Shown: positions 18,298 to 28,263 of the stretch, piece by piece
Numbering within the stretch: position 1 is the stretch's first letter
How the letters are laid out: every line of letters starts with the position of its first letter
Assembly: GCF_000376245.1 (NCBI RefSeq)
Contig: NZ_AQXM01000059.1
Location: forward strand, 1 to 64,000
Length of the DNA stretch: 64,000 nucleotides
DNA from: Acaricomes phytoseiuli DSM 14247
GTDB taxonomy: Bacteria > Actinomycetota > Actinomycetes > Actinomycetales > Micrococcaceae
Direction of reading: 5' to 3'
The notes under the pieces: generated by a model
The model's input: the letters and a program-made list of their open reading frames with translations, nothing else
Databases searched by the model: none
Told to the model about the DNA's origin: nothing
Made by a program: the position numbers and the translations under genes

Positions 18298-18788
18298 CAG
18301 AGCACCTTGAAGTAGTCGAAGGGCTCCAGGCAGTCGAGGCACTGATACAGCGCCCTGCAGGAGGTCGAGCCGAAACGGGTGAGCTCCCGGGTCTTGAGGG
18401 AATCGCATTGCGGGCACTTGACGCTCAGGTTCAGCCGCACCGGGTCGCCGGAGGCGTGCTGCGGCGGGGCGATGCCGTAGTCCTTCAGCTTGGCTTTGCC
18501 CACCGCGGTCATCCAGTCCGTCGTCCAGGCCGGTGAGAGCACCAGGCGCACCTGAGCCTCCAGACCTTCCCGGGCGAACTCGGCCCGCAAGTCCTCGGTG
18601 ATCGCATCCATGGCCGGGCAGCCGGAGTAGGTCGGGGTGATGGTCACCAGGACGATGCCATCGGCTCCGATGTCCACGCCGCGCAGGATGCCCAGCTCCG
18701 CGATGCTCAGCACCGGGATCTCCGGATCTTTGACCCGCGCCGCGATATGCCACAGCTCCGCAGCGGTCAGCGCCTGGGACGCGGTCAC
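18297..18788 (-). CDS. paaD: PaaD, maturation factor of phenylacetyl-CoA epoxidase
   Basis: PaaD (163 residues) is the MIP18/DUF59-type iron-sulfur assembly factor for the epoxidase system. The DUF59 domain covers residues about 10-100 (V-K-D-P-E-I-P-V-L-S-I-A-E-L-G), and the C-terminus has two Cys pairs, CPQC and CLDC plus a lone Cys, typical of the PaaD zinc/iron tail. The start is GTG 18788 with the GTGA overlap to paaC; the codon just before it (18791) is also GTG and cannot be excluded. Confidence 0.92.
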   Translation of the reverse strand: MTASQALTAAELWHIAARVKDPEIPVLSIAELGILRGVDIGADGIVLVTITPTYSGCPAMDAITEDLRAEFAREGLEAQVRLVLSPAWTTDWMTAVGKAKLKDYGIAPPQHASGDPVRLNLSVKCPQCDSLKTRELTRFGSTSCRALYQCLDCLEPFDYFKVL

Positions 18789-19621
18789 CACGAGGCCCCC
18801 GGATGGGCCCTGGCCAGCACCTGCATCTCGGCCAGCAGATACCCCAGGTGCTCGGTGTGCTGACCGGAACGGCCGCCGCCACTGGCCCTGGGCAACTGCG
18901 GTGACTGCAGTTCCGCCCGTTCCAGGGCACCGGTCAGAGAAGCGTCAAACTCGGATCGGAAGGAGGCCGGGGCCACCGCCACATCCGCCAGTTCAGCGTA
19001 AAGCGGTTGATCATCGAAGAGCTCTTCCAGGTGCGGCCAGACCAGTGCAAGGGCCGCGACCATGCGGCGGTGCGACTCCTCGGTCCCGCGGGCCAGCCGG
19101 AGCAGCCACTGGACGGCGTGATCGCGGTGATAGTCGACCTCTTTGACCGCTTTCGCGGCGATCGCCGCGAGTGTGGGGTCCGCGCTGCGCTGGAGCCGGG
19201 AGTACAGCTCGTACTGATACCCGGAGATGATGAACTGGCGCGCGATGGTCACCGCAAAGTCGCCATTGGGCTGCTCGATCAGATGCACGGAGCGGAACTG
19301 CGTTTCATCGCGCCAATAGGCCAGATCATCCTCGGTCAGGGGCCGCCCCTCGGCAGAGCTGCGCGCTTTCGCCGCATAGCTCAGGAAGGAACGGGCATGG
19401 CCGAGCTGATCGAGGGCGATATTGCCCAGAGCCACATCCTCTTCGAGCTCCGGGGCGCGGGAGATCCAGTGCGCCAGTCGCTGTGCCAGGATGAGCGCAT
19501 CGTCGCCCAGCCAGAGCGCGTACTCCGCTACGGCCTCGGAAGGCGCCCGGTCCTGGGCGGTGATGTCCTCGGGTCGGAGCGCATTGCCGGGCGTGATCCG
19601 GGTTGCTGAGTCATGGGCCAT
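18785..19621 (-). CDS. paaC: PaaC, structural subunit of phenylacetyl-CoA epoxidase
   Basis: A 278-residue ferritin-like protein that pairs with PaaA and stabilises it. The helical ferritin-like pattern is visible (L-G-N-I-A-L-D-Q-L-G-H-A-R-S-F, and E-V-D-Y-H-R-D-H-A). It begins one base beyond the paaB stop and overlaps paaD by four bases, as in paa operons of other actinobacteria. Confidence 0.94.
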   Translation of the reverse strand: MAHDSATRITPGNALRPEDITAQDRAPSEAVAEYALWLGDDALILAQRLAHWISRAPELEEDVALGNIALDQLGHARSFLSYAAKARSSAEGRPLTEDDLAYWRDETQFRSVHLIEQPNGDFAVTIARQFIISGYQYELYSRLQRSADPTLAAIAAKAVKEVDYHRDHAVQWLLRLARGTEESHRRMVAALALVWPHLEELFDDQPLYAELADVAVAPASFRSEFDASLTGALERAELQSPQLPRASGGGRSGQHTEHLGYLLAEMQVLARAHPGASW

Positions 19622-19622
19622 A

Positions 19623-19925
19623 TTAGAGGTGCTTCACCCCTTCGCTCTGCGTGTAGTAGGTAGCGTGACGGTAGTCCTTGCCCTGCGGGGACTCGAAGAA
19701 AGCGCCTTTGGCATCCGGGTCCGAGGCGACGATGGCCTCGGCCGGGACCACCCAGACGGAGACGCCCTCGTTGCGTCGGGTGTACAGATCCCGGGCATTG
19801 CGCAGGGCCATCGAAGCATCGGGGGCGTGCAGCGACCCAGCGTGGACGTGGGAGAGCCCACGGGAAGAGCGCACGAAGACTTCCCAGAGCGGCCAGGACT
19901 GCTGAGATTTTAGTTCCGCGTTCAT
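19623..19925 (-). CDS. paaB: PaaB subunit of phenylacetyl-CoA epoxidase
   Basis: A 100-residue protein beginning with the [10 protein letters not shown] pattern and containing [12 protein letters not shown], both diagnostic of PaaB. It bridges PaaAC heterodimers in the oxygenase complex. The start overlaps the paaA stop by four bases (ATGA). Confidence 0.95.
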   Translation of the reverse strand: MNAELKSQQSWPLWEVFVRSSRGLSHVHAGSLHAPDASMALRNARDLYTRRNEGVSVWVVPAEAIVASDPDAKGAFFESPQGKDYRHATYYTQSEGVKHL

Positions 19926-20911
19926 GCCGCCCCCATTTCAGCGAGCTCGCCAGCACGATCTTGATCGACGCTCTCGCGCGCAGCATAGGCGGCAGCCGCT
20001 TCACGCACCCAGGCGCCGTTCTCATGCGCCTGCCTGCGGCGCTCCAGGCGCTGTGCGTTGCAGGGGCCGTTCCCGGCGAGCACTGCTTTGAACTCCGTCC
20101 AGTCGAGGGGGCCGTGCTGCCAGGTATCGGCCTCCGCGTCGAAGCGAATCTCATCATCCGGCAGAGTCAGCCCGAGCACCTGGACCTGCTCCGCGATCAT
20201 GCCTACGAAGCGCTGGCGCAGTTCGTCATTGGAGAAGCGCTTGATGTTCCAGGCCATGGACTGTTTGGAATTCGGCGAATCATCGTCCGGCGGGCCGAAC
20301 ATCATGAGACTCGGCGCGTACCAGCGATTCACCGCATCCTGAGCCATCTGGCGCTGCGCCGCAGTGCCACGGGCGAGTTCGAGCAGGATCTCGAAACCCT
20401 GGCGCTGGTGGAAGGACTCCTCTTTGCAGATCCTTACCATGGCCCGCCCGTAGGGCCCGTAGGAGGCGCGGCACAAGGGGACCTGATTGCAGATCGCGGC
20501 ACCGTCGACCAACCAGCCGATAGCACCGACATCGGCCCAAGAAAGGGTCGGGTAGTTGAAGATGCTGCTGTACCTGGCTTTTCCGGCGGTCAGCTCCTCT
20601 GTCATCTGCTCTCGCGGCGTTCCGAGGGTCTCTGCTGCAGAGTAGAGGTACAGGCCATGACCGGCTTCGTCCTGCACTTTGGCCATCAGGATCGCTTTGC
20701 GCTTGAGGCTCGGAGCACGGGAGATCCAATTGGCCTCGGGCTGCATGCCGATGATCTCGGAGTGCGCGTGCTGGGAGATCTGCCGGGTCAGGGTCTTGCG
20801 GTAGGCCTCCGGCATCCAGTCCCGGGGCTCGATCCTGGAATCCGCAGCGATCAGCCGATCGAAGACTTCCTGAGCTACCTGATCAGTACCAGTATCGGGT
20901 TCTTGCGCCAT
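19922..20911 (-). CDS. paaA: PaaA, catalytic oxygenase subunit of phenylacetyl-CoA epoxidase
   Basis: PaaA (329 residues) holds the di-iron centre that epoxidises the aromatic ring of phenylacetyl-CoA. The two ExxH iron-binding motifs are D-E-A-G-H and E-E-S-F-H. ATG 20911 is chosen because GGGAG lies five bases before it; an in-frame GTG 20932 is less likely. First gene of paaABCDEG. The PaaR-type palindrome at 20961-20980 is 50-69 bases upstream. Confidence 0.96.
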   Translation of the reverse strand: MAQEPDTGTDQVAQEVFDRLIAADSRIEPRDWMPEAYRKTLTRQISQHAHSEIIGMQPEANWISRAPSLKRKAILMAKVQDEAGHGLYLYSAAETLGTPREQMTEELTAGKARYSSIFNYPTLSWADVGAIGWLVDGAAICNQVPLCRASYGPYGRAMVRICKEESFHQRQGFEILLELARGTAAQRQMAQDAVNRWYAPSLMMFGPPDDDSPNSKQSMAWNIKRFSNDELRQRFVGMIAEQVQVLGLTLPDDEIRFDAEADTWQHGPLDWTEFKAVLAGNGPCNAQRLERRRQAHENGAWVREAAAAYAARESVDQDRAGELAEMGAA

Positions 20912-20960
20912 TGCCACTCCCTGGATTCGCACGTCAGCGCCTCAGCCACGATCACCGACT

Positions 20961-20980
20961 TACTGAACGTTCATTCAGTA
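20961..20980. promoter_or_regulatory. PaaR-type operator in front of paaA
   Basis: TACTGAACGTTCATTCAGTA is a near-perfect 20-base palindrome with one mismatched pair. It matches the general TetR/PaaR motif known from corynebacteria and recurs in front of the other paa transcripts (30039, 34248, 38319). It also lies 40 bases upstream of the divergent protease II gene. Confidence 0.75.
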
Positions 20981-21020
20981 TATCGTACTCGATGCCCGCT
21001 TCTTCGCTACCGTGGAGACC

Positions 21021-23195
21021 ATGCATTCCGAAATCACAGAGGTCACCGAGATCGCCCCTCAGCCGCCTATCGCTGCGCGGATCCCCACACCCCGCAGCCA
21101 TCACGGCGACACCTTCATCGATGACTTCCAGTGGCTGAGCGATCCGGAGAACCCTGAGGTCCTGGCGCATCTGCAGGCCGAACAGGCCTATGCCGAAGCG
21201 CTCACCGCAGACCAGGAGCCGCTGCGGCAAGCCATCTTCACGGAGATCAAGAACCGCACCCTGGAAACCGACCTCTCCGTCCCCCACCGCCGTGGCGACT
21301 GGTGGTACTACCGGCGCACCGCCGCCGGCCAGCAGTATCCGATCCACTGCCGGATCCCGGCAGAATCCTCAACCGAACCTTCCAGCCTGGTCAGCTGGAC
21401 GCCTCCCGTCATCGATGCCGAGCAACCGGACCCGGCGGAGCAGATCCTCATCGATGGCAATGCCGAAGCCGAAGGGAACCCCTTCTTCTCGCTAGGCGAT
21501 CTGACGGTCAGCCGAGACCAGAACCTGCTCGCATATTCTGCGGACCACCGCGGTGACGAGCGGTTCTCCTTGCGCATCAAAGACCTCCGCAGCGGTGTAC
21601 TGCTCCCCGACCGGATCGACAACGTCTTCTACGGGGCCGCTTTCTCCCCGGACGGCACCGAGCTCTTCTACACCGTGGCGGACGACTCCTGGCGCCCGCA
21701 CCAAGTCTGGGCGCACCGCCTGGGCTCCAGCACTGAGCAGGACGAGCTGATCTTCCAGGAGGATTCCCCGGGGATGTGGCTCAGCCTGGATCTGGCCGCG
21801 GACCGCCGCTCCTTGCTGCTGACCATCAGCTGCTCCGAATACTCAGAAGTCCGGATCCTGGATTTCCAGGACCGCGAAGCCGGCCTGCGCACCGTCATCA
21901 GCCGGGAAGAACGGATTCTCTACGAGGCCGAACCGGTGCTCACCTCCGCCGGACGCGCCCTGCTCCTGACACATAACCGGCACGCCCGGAATTCAATGGT
22001 CTCTCTGCTGCCCTGGACGGATCTCGGCCGGCCACTGGCCGATCAGCACTGGGATACGGTGCTGCCGCACGATGAGGCCGTGCGCGTCTATGGGGTCCAG
22101 GTCACCGCGAGCCACGCCATCGTCTCGCTCCGGCGGAACACCACGGAAACCGTGTTGCTCTTCGACCTGAGCGATCTCTGCGCACCACCGACCACCCCTG
22201 AATTCGATGAGGCCCTGAGCACCGTGAACCTGGCCGGAGCCGAATACCAGGCACCGGTGATCCGACTCCAGTACACCTCATTCCTGATACCGCCCAGAGT
22301 CTACGATTACGTCCTGGAAACCGGTGAACTGCTGCTGCGCAAAGAAACCCCGGTGCTGGGCGGATACCAACCTGCCGACTACATCGCCGAGCGCGAGTGG
22401 GCCGCCGCAAACGACGGCACGCTGGTGCCGCTCTCTGTGATCCGGCGGGCCGACCTCGAACCCAACGGACAGAACCCGGCCGTGATCTACGGGTACGGCA
22501 GTTACGAAGCCAGTATGGATCCGGGCTTCTCCATACCGCGCCTGTCCCTACTGGACCGCGGCATTGTCTTCGTGATCGCACATGTGCGCGGTGGCGGCGA
22601 GCTCGGCAGGGCTTGGTACGAAGACGGAAAGAAACTGGCGAAGAAGAACAGTTTCACCGACTTCCTGGCCACCGCGGACTGGCTGGCGGAATCCAGCTGG
22701 GCTGATCCAGCCAGGATCGCCGCAATGGGAGGCTCCGCGGGAGGTCTGCTCATGGGCGCGGTGCTGAATCTGGCACCGGCTAGATTCACCGCGGTGCTGG
22801 CGCAGGTGCCCTTCGTCGACGCTCTCACCACGATCCTCAACCCGGAGCTACCGCTTTCCGCCCTGGAGTGGGAAGAATGGGGCAACCCCCTCGAAGACCC
22901 CGAGGTCTACCGCTACATGAAAAGCTACTCCCCCTATGAGAACGTCCGGGCCACGGATTATCCGAAGATCGCAGCGGTGACCAGCCTCAACGACGCCCGG
23001 GTGCTCCCGGCGGAACCGGCGAAATGGGTTCAGGAGCTGCGGCGCACGGGAACCGGCGAGCAGCCGATCATTCTCAAAGTGGAAATGGAAGCCGGCCACG
23101 GCGGCGCCTCCGGCAGATACGCCGGCTGGCAGGCCCGCGCCTGGGACTACGCATTCCTGATCGACGCGCTCGAGGCCCCTCGAACCATCAGCTAA
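21021..23195 (+). CDS. ptrB: Protease II-type prolyl oligopeptidase (S9A)
   Basis: A 724-residue cytoplasmic serine oligopeptidase that cleaves short peptides, typically after basic residues. N-terminal beta-propeller part (about 1-420), then an alpha/beta-hydrolase domain with the nucleophile in GGSAGGLLMG (about residue 572), the Asp in N-D-A-R-V and the His in E-A-G-H-G-G. The start is ATG 21021; GTG 21012 is an alternative. It is divergent from paaA and close to a PaaR-type operator, so co-control is possible but unproven. The name ptrB is by family resemblance. Confidence 0.87.
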   Translation: MHSEITEVTEIAPQPPIAARIPTPRSHHGDTFIDDFQWLSDPENPEVLAHLQAEQAYAEALTADQEPLRQAIFTEIKNRTLETDLSVPHRRGDWWYYRRTAAGQQYPIHCRIPAESSTEPSSLVSWTPPVIDAEQPDPAEQILIDGNAEAEGNPFFSLGDLTVSRDQNLLAYSADHRGDERFSLRIKDLRSGVLLPDRIDNVFYGAAFSPDGTELFYTVADDSWRPHQVWAHRLGSSTEQDELIFQEDSPGMWLSLDLAADRRSLLLTISCSEYSEVRILDFQDREAGLRTVISREERILYEAEPVLTSAGRALLLTHNRHARNSMVSLLPWTDLGRPLADQHWDTVLPHDEAVRVYGVQVTASHAIVSLRRNTTETVLLFDLSDLCAPPTTPEFDEALSTVNLAGAEYQAPVIRLQYTSFLIPPRVYDYVLETGELLLRKETPVLGGYQPADYIAEREWAAANDGTLVPLSVIRRADLEPNGQNPAVIYGYGSYEASMDPGFSIPRLSLLDRGIVFVIAHVRGGGELGRAWYEDGKKLAKKNSFTDFLATADWLAESSWADPARIAAMGGSAGGLLMGAVLNLAPARFTAVLAQVPFVDALTTILNPELPLSALEWEEWGNPLEDPEVYRYMKSYSPYENVRATDYPKIAAVTSLNDARVLPAEPAKWVQELRRTGTGEQPIILKVEMEAGHGGASGRYAGWQARAWDYAFLIDALEAPRTIS

Positions 23196-23346
23196 CTCGA
23201 GCTCCCCCACTCCTGCTTTCCAGGGTCTTCCGAGGGAAAAGCCAGGGTGCATCAAGCCTGAACTGAGAATCTCTGAACATTTCCTGTCCATGCGCTGTGG
23301 TTAGGGAGGGATTTCCTGAGCAGTCACATGGAGAGGAACTTTACCG

Positions 23347-24261
23347 ATGCTTTTCCGTCATCTATCCGCACAAGCGGCAAGCATTCTGGCGATCGCCGCT
23401 CTCGCGATCGGCGGCCTCGGCCCGGCGAGTGCCGCCACCGCTGCCGGCACTGCACAGACAAATAAGCAAGCAGCTTATGACGGGACGACGATCACCCCGG
23501 TGGGCTATTCCGTCGTCAATGGCCAGCCCGATCTGAGCACGCCGCTGGACGCCTCCGGGCTCACCGCCCCTGTTGGGTACACCTCCGTGGCGGCGAACTT
23601 CATGACCGCCGAGTCCATCATCGGCCCGGATAACCGGCGGCAGATCAAGAACACCCGCGGAGTGCCGTACCGCGCGGTGGCAGAGCTTTCCGGTAACTCT
23701 CTTTCCGGCTGCACCGGCTGGCTGATCTCCGCCGACACCATGGTCACTGCCGGGCACTGCGTGTTCAGCGCCGCCAGCGTCAGGTGGACCACCAACTTCG
23801 AGGTTCGACCCGGGCGGAACGGTGACCAGACACCTTACGGCTCATGCCGCCCCAACCAGGTGTGGACGGACCAGCGCTGGGTCTCGGAGCGGAACTGGGT
23901 CTACGACTGGGCAGTGCTAAAACTCGATTGCAGCGTGGGCCAGCAGACCGGGTGGTTCGGATTCCGCACCGCAAGCGACGCGAAGCTCAAAGGGCTGCCC
24001 GTCACAGTGACCGGCTACCCAGGAGACAAACCGCTCGGCACGATGTGGAGCGATAGCAATAAAGTTGCCTCAGTCACCCCGGCGAAGGTCTTCTACCCGG
24101 TGGATACCATGGGCGGCCAGAGCGGCTCCCCGGTCTACGACTCAAACCGACAGGCCGTCGCCATTCACAACTACGGCACCAGCGCCAGCTACCCGCAGAA
24201 CAGCGGCACCCGGCTCAGCCCACAGCTGTTCAGTACCCTGGCGAGACTCAAAGACCGCTGA
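23347..24261 (+). CDS. Secreted V8/glutamyl endopeptidase-like serine protease
   Basis: A 304-residue trypsin-fold protein with a Sec signal peptide (about residues 1-35, cleavage near A-S-A-A) and a pro-segment. The catalytic triad can be read: His137 in TAGHCV, Asp187 in YDWAVLKLD and Ser259 in GGQSGSPVY. The domain is like V8/GluSE proteases (family S1B). The ribosome-binding site GGAGAGG is a few bases before ATG 23347. It probably works outside the cell on proteins; its exact cleavage preference is unknown. It overlaps the convergent GNAT by 14 bases. Confidence 0.9.
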   Translation: MLFRHLSAQAASILAIAALAIGGLGPASAATAAGTAQTNKQAAYDGTTITPVGYSVVNGQPDLSTPLDASGLTAPVGYTSVAANFMTAESIIGPDNRRQIKNTRGVPYRAVAELSGNSLSGCTGWLISADTMVTAGHCVFSAASVRWTTNFEVRPGRNGDQTPYGSCRPNQVWTDQRWVSERNWVYDWAVLKLDCSVGQQTGWFGFRTASDAKLKGLPVTVTGYPGDKPLGTMWSDSNKVASVTPAKVFYPVDTMGGQSGSPVYDSNRQAVAIHNYGTSASYPQNSGTRLSPQLFSTLARLKDR

Positions 24262-24817
24262 GCAGTTCCGTCCGCAGCATCCCGTAGATCGCCTCCGAGG
24301 TCCACTCGCCCTTGAGATACATGTTCTCCCTCAGCGTCCCCTCATGCTGCATGCCCAACCGCTCACAGAGTCGCGCCGAAGCTGTATTGGCGGCATCGAG
24401 CCGGGCCTGAAGCCGGTAGAAGCCGAGCCGCTCGAACGCCAGGTCGCAGAGTGCCCGCGCCGCTTCGGTCGCATAGCCCTTACCTCGGGCTTCCGGGGCG
24501 AAGATCCAGCCGATCTCGCCCACCAGACCGTGCTGTTCATCGCCACCTTCGTCCCATTTGAGGTCCACGCTGCCCAGAAGCCCCGGAGCGTGTCGAAGTT
24601 CTACCGCAAAAACCGCCCACTGGCCGGGCCTGAGCGGTTCCTCCTGACTCATCCGGCCCACCCGCTCCATGCTCTGCGCCAGACTCCGTGCTTCATTGAG
24701 CAAGTAACGCGCGGTCTGCGGCAAAGATTCGTAGGCGTGATAGGCAGCCAGGTCTTGCGGAACGAAACGGCGCAGCAATAACCGCTCAGTACGCAGCGGG
24801 TAAGGGATCTCGATCAT
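24248..24817 (-). CDS. GNAT acetyltransferase, RimJ/RimL-like
   Basis: A 189-residue N-acetyltransferase. The family signature is visible as R-L-L-L-R-R-F at the start, W-I-F-A-P-E-A-R-G-K-G-Y-A-T-E-A near residue 105 (acetyl-CoA loop) and N-T-A-S-A-R-L-C-E-R-L-G-M near residue 150. Members acetylate protein N-termini or small molecules. No substrate can be assigned. It is separated from ackA by only 21 bases on the same strand. Confidence 0.85.
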   Translation of the reverse strand: MIEIPYPLRTERLLLRRFVPQDLAAYHAYESLPQTARYLLNEARSLAQSMERVGRMSQEEPLRPGQWAVFAVELRHAPGLLGSVDLKWDEGGDEQHGLVGEIGWIFAPEARGKGYATEAARALCDLAFERLGFYRLQARLDAANTASARLCERLGMQHEGTLRENMYLKGEWTSEAIYGMLRTELLSGL

Positions 24818-24838
24818 GCCCGCAGGCTATCAAGCAGT

Positions 24839-26002
24839 TCAGGAAGTAGCGATCAGGCCCGCAGTGGCTTCGGCGATGGCGCGTTCCTCGTCAGTCGGGA
24901 TCACCAGTAGCGGAATCGACGAATCCGGAGTGCTGATGACCCGCGGCTGCTTCGACCGTTCCAGATTGAGCTGCTCATCCAATCGAATGCCGAGGGCCTG
25001 CAGGCGGTCGGCGACCAGCTTCCGGTACACCGGGGAATTCTCACCGAGCCCAGCGGTGAAGACCAGCGCCTCAGCGCCACCCACGGCGATGTGATACGCG
25101 CCGATGTACTTCGCAAGCCGGTAACTGGAGAGTGTCAGGGCCGCGATCGCCCGCTCGTCACCGGCCTCGGTGGCAGCCTCCACCTCACGCATATCATTAC
25201 TGCCGGCAAGCGCCAGCAATCCGGATCTGCGGTTGAGCAGAGCATCAATCTCTTCCGCCGAATACCCTTGCTGGCCCAGGAACACCAGGATCGACGGGTC
25301 CACATCCCCACTGCGAGTGCCCATGACCAGGCCTTCGAGCGGGGTGAACCCCATGGACGTATCAACGCTCTGGCCATCCCTGATCGCAGTCACCGACGCG
25401 CCGTTGCCCAGATGCGCGATGATCCCGCGGAACCGGTCCAGCGGAATATCCAGGAACTCGGCCGCGCGCCGAGAGACGTATTCATGGCTGGTGCCATGGA
25501 AGCCGTAGCGGCGGATTCCGTGCTGCTGATAGAGCTCATCCGGAATCGGGTACCGCCAGGCGTGCTCGGGCAACGTCCGGTGGAACGCCGTATCGAAGAC
25601 CGCAACCTGGGGCAGATCAGGCCACCTTTGCGCAATCGCACGGATGCCCAGAACATTCGCCGGGTTGTGCAGCGGAGCCAGCGGGCTGAGCTGCTCGATG
25701 GCCGGCAGGTTCTCCTCATCGATCAGCACGGGCTCACCAAAGCGCTCCCCGCCGTGCACCACCCGGTGCCCAACCGCCTCAAAGGGCAGCTCCGCGGACT
25801 CTTCAGACTCTTCTGACTCACTCCCGACAGCCGCTTTAAGCCGTCGGGCCGCCAGGTCCAGAGCCTGCGTATGGTCCGCGGCTTCTCCTCCCGGCTGGCC
25901 GATCTTCTCGATGACGCCCTCGTAGAGAGCACTGCCCGCGGTGACATCGCGCAGCTGATACTTGAGCGAAGAAGACCCTGCGTTGATCACTAAGACTTTC
26001 AT
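24839..26002 (-). CDS. ackA: AckA, acetate kinase
   Basis: Acetate kinase (387 residues) interconverts acetyl phosphate and acetate with ADP/ATP. N-terminal N-A-G-S-S-S-L-K-Y is the family start, FHGTSHEYV and GNGASVTAI are the substrate and phosphate binding segments. It follows pta with a four-base ATGA overlap, the usual pta-ackA pair. Confidence 0.96.
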   Translation of the reverse strand: MKVLVINAGSSSLKYQLRDVTAGSALYEGVIEKIGQPGGEAADHTQALDLAARRLKAAVGSESEESEESAELPFEAVGHRVVHGGERFGEPVLIDEENLPAIEQLSPLAPLHNPANVLGIRAIAQRWPDLPQVAVFDTAFHRTLPEHAWRYPIPDELYQQHGIRRYGFHGTSHEYVSRRAAEFLDIPLDRFRGIIAHLGNGASVTAIRDGQSVDTSMGFTPLEGLVMGTRSGDVDPSILVFLGQQGYSAEEIDALLNRRSGLLALAGSNDMREVEAATEAGDERAIAALTLSSYRLAKYIGAYHIAVGGAEALVFTAGLGENSPVYRKLVADRLQALGIRLDEQLNLERSKQPRVISTPDSSIPLLVIPTDEERAIAEATAGLIATS

Positions 26003-28116
26003 CGTTCCCCTACCTCACTGCCCTGCGCCTGGATCGCCGTGATCGCCACCGTGTTGACGATATCCTCCACGGTGCAGCCCCGGGAGAGATCGTTGATGGG
26101 CTTGCGCAGCCCCTGGAGTACCGGCCCCACGGCCACTGCCCGGGATGACTGCTGCACGGCTTTGTAGGTGTTGTTTCCGGTGTTCAGGTCCGGGAAAATG
26201 AAGACCGTGGCCTGGCCTGCTACCTGGGAACTGGGCAGCTTCGATGCCGCGATCGAAGCATCGGCGGCGGCGTCGTACTGGATAGGCCCTTCGACGGCCA
26301 GATCCGGACGGCGCTGGCGGACCAGTTCCGTAGCACGCCGGACTTCCTCCACTGCAGCCCCGGAACCGGATTCCCCCGTGGAATAGGAGAGCATGGCCAC
26401 CCGAGGGTCCACGCCGAACTGCTCAGCGGTCTGCGCCGAGGCGATCGCGATGTCGGCGAGCTGCTCTTCATTCGGTTCCGGGTTGACCGCGCAGTCGCCG
26501 TAGACCAGCACCCGATCCGGCAGAAGCATCAAGAACACCGAAGAGACGATGCTGACCCCCGGTGCGGTCTTCACAAATTCCAGCGCCGGACGGATGGTGT
26601 TCGCGGTGGTGTGCGCAGCACCTGAGACCATGCCGTCCACCTCGCCGAGCTGAACCATCATGGTCCCGAAGTACGAAGGCTCCAGCATGACTTCCCTGGC
26701 CCGGACGATATCAACTCCCTTGTGGGCGCGGAGCTTCGCGTACTCTTCCGCGAAGCCCGGGTACAGCGGGCTTTCCGCAGGGTCCATGATCTGAATACCG
26801 CTCAGGTCCACACCGTGGTTCGCCGCGAGCTCGCGGACCTCGGTCTCCTTGCCCAGGATGGTCAAATCGCAGACGTCGCGCCGGTGCAAGATCTCAGCCG
26901 CGCGGAGAATCCGCGCATCCTCGCCCTCGGGGAGCACAATGTGCTTCCGGTCGGCCCGCGCCTTCTCGATGAGCTCATGCAGGAAGCGCAGCGGCGTCAT
27001 CCGCACCGGCCGTGGGATATCGATGCGTTCCAGCAGCTCCGCCTCATCGACCTGGCGGGACCACGCGCCGAGGGCAGCTGCTACCTTCCGGCGCTGCGGG
27101 GACCAGATCTCGCTGCGCACCTCGCTGACCCGCTGGGCCGTCGTGTAAGTGTCCTCGGCGGTATCGAACACCGGGAAGGGCGCTTGCGCGAGCAAAGGGT
27201 AGATATGCGCGTCCGGAACCAGGCCGCCGGTCAGGATCAGACCCGAGGGCACCGGGAACTCGGGCGAGAACGTCGAGGCGAGCGTGGCCACCATGACATC
27301 GGCCCGATCCCCCGGCACGATGACCAAGGCACCGTTCTCCAGGACGTTGAGGAAATTACCGACGCTCATCGCTGCGACTTTGATCGACTCCGCATCGCGT
27401 TCGTGCTCCGGGCTTCCCGCGATCTGACGCAAGCCCAGGTTCGCCGCTACTTCACCCACGGTGGGCCTAGCGATCTCGGGAATCTCGGGGAGGATGTAGA
27501 CGGGTTTTCCGGAGGCTCCAGGCCGCAGCGAGGAGGCGATATCCGGGATCTGCTCGGGGGCCGCCCGATTGACCATCATCGCCAGCAGCGTGCAGCGAGC
27601 GTCGGTCAGTTCTTTGCGCGTGACGTCCACGGCATCGGCGACTTCCGTCGTCGTGCGCCCCTTGGCGCTCACCACGGCGAGCATCACCGCTCCGAGATTA
27701 TTCGCCAAGCGGGCGTTGAGGCCGAACTCGACGGCAGCGTCCTGGCCCATCAGATCGGTGCCTTCGACGATCACCACATCGACTTCACGGGCGATCTCGG
27801 CGTACATCGCGACGCAACGGGAGTCGATCTCCTCGCGCTGGCCGGCTGCCAGCAGGGACCTCGCCTCCCGGGCTGACATTCCAGCCCGGCAGACCTCTGG
27901 AGACAGATCGAAAGTACGGGCCATCATCTCCACCATGGGATCCGCCGAGACCTCGTCGGATTCCACGATAGGTCGGAAGAAGCCGATCCGGTCTGCGCGC
28001 CGGTGCAGCGCATCGGCCAGGCCGAGCGTGATAAGGGACTTCCCAGAACCTGGCATGGCTGCGCTGACATAAATTCCCTGAGCGGCCTTCTGCGCTACGG
28101 TTTCGTCTCGAGTCAC
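25999..28116 (-). CDS. pta: Pta, phosphate acetyltransferase
   Basis: The large form of phosphate acetyltransferase (705 residues from GTG 28116) converts acetyl-CoA to acetyl phosphate. The N-terminal P-loop-like domain (SAAMPGSGKSLITLGL) and DRTGG domain are followed by the C-terminal catalytic PTA domain (PEGEDARILRAAEI, then ASVIVSSVFLM-like and the terminal FPDLNTGNNTYKAVQ). GTG 28200 would extend the protein by 28 residues of less likely sequence. Translationally coupled to ackA. Confidence 0.95.
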   Translation of the reverse strand: MTRDETVAQKAAQGIYVSAAMPGSGKSLITLGLADALHRRADRIGFFRPIVESDEVSADPMVEMMARTFDLSPEVCRAGMSAREARSLLAAGQREEIDSRCVAMYAEIAREVDVVIVEGTDLMGQDAAVEFGLNARLANNLGAVMLAVVSAKGRTTTEVADAVDVTRKELTDARCTLLAMMVNRAAPEQIPDIASSLRPGASGKPVYILPEIPEIARPTVGEVAANLGLRQIAGSPEHERDAESIKVAAMSVGNFLNVLENGALVIVPGDRADVMVATLASTFSPEFPVPSGLILTGGLVPDAHIYPLLAQAPFPVFDTAEDTYTTAQRVSEVRSEIWSPQRRKVAAALGAWSRQVDEAELLERIDIPRPVRMTPLRFLHELIEKARADRKHIVLPEGEDARILRAAEILHRRDVCDLTILGKETEVRELAANHGVDLSGIQIMDPAESPLYPGFAEEYAKLRAHKGVDIVRAREVMLEPSYFGTMMVQLGEVDGMVSGAAHTTANTIRPALEFVKTAPGVSIVSSVFLMLLPDRVLVYGDCAVNPEPNEEQLADIAIASAQTAEQFGVDPRVAMLSYSTGESGSGAAVEEVRRATELVRQRRPDLAVEGPIQYDAAADASIAASKLPSSQVAGQATVFIFPDLNTGNNTYKAVQQSSRAVAVGPVLQGLRKPINDLSRGCTVEDIVNTVAITAIQAQGSEVGER

Positions 28117-28263
28117 TATCCCACACCCCGTTTGCTTGGCTTTGCCTGGCGCTACGGCACTTGCATAACAGAACCGAGTGCCGTGCGGAACTCCTCTCAC
28201 TATCCTGTCAAAATCGGAGGGCGCAGCAGGAATTTTGTGAGCAAGGACTCGCTCAGCCCACTG

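Noticed and set aside
18298-18930. N-terminal extension of the paaE frame
   Set aside because: It is an out-of-frame reading of paaD and paaC; paaE starts at ATG 18297 beside the paaD stop.
26722-27876. 384-residue open frame antisense to pta
   Set aside because: Typical shadow frame in GC-rich DNA, no recognisable domain.
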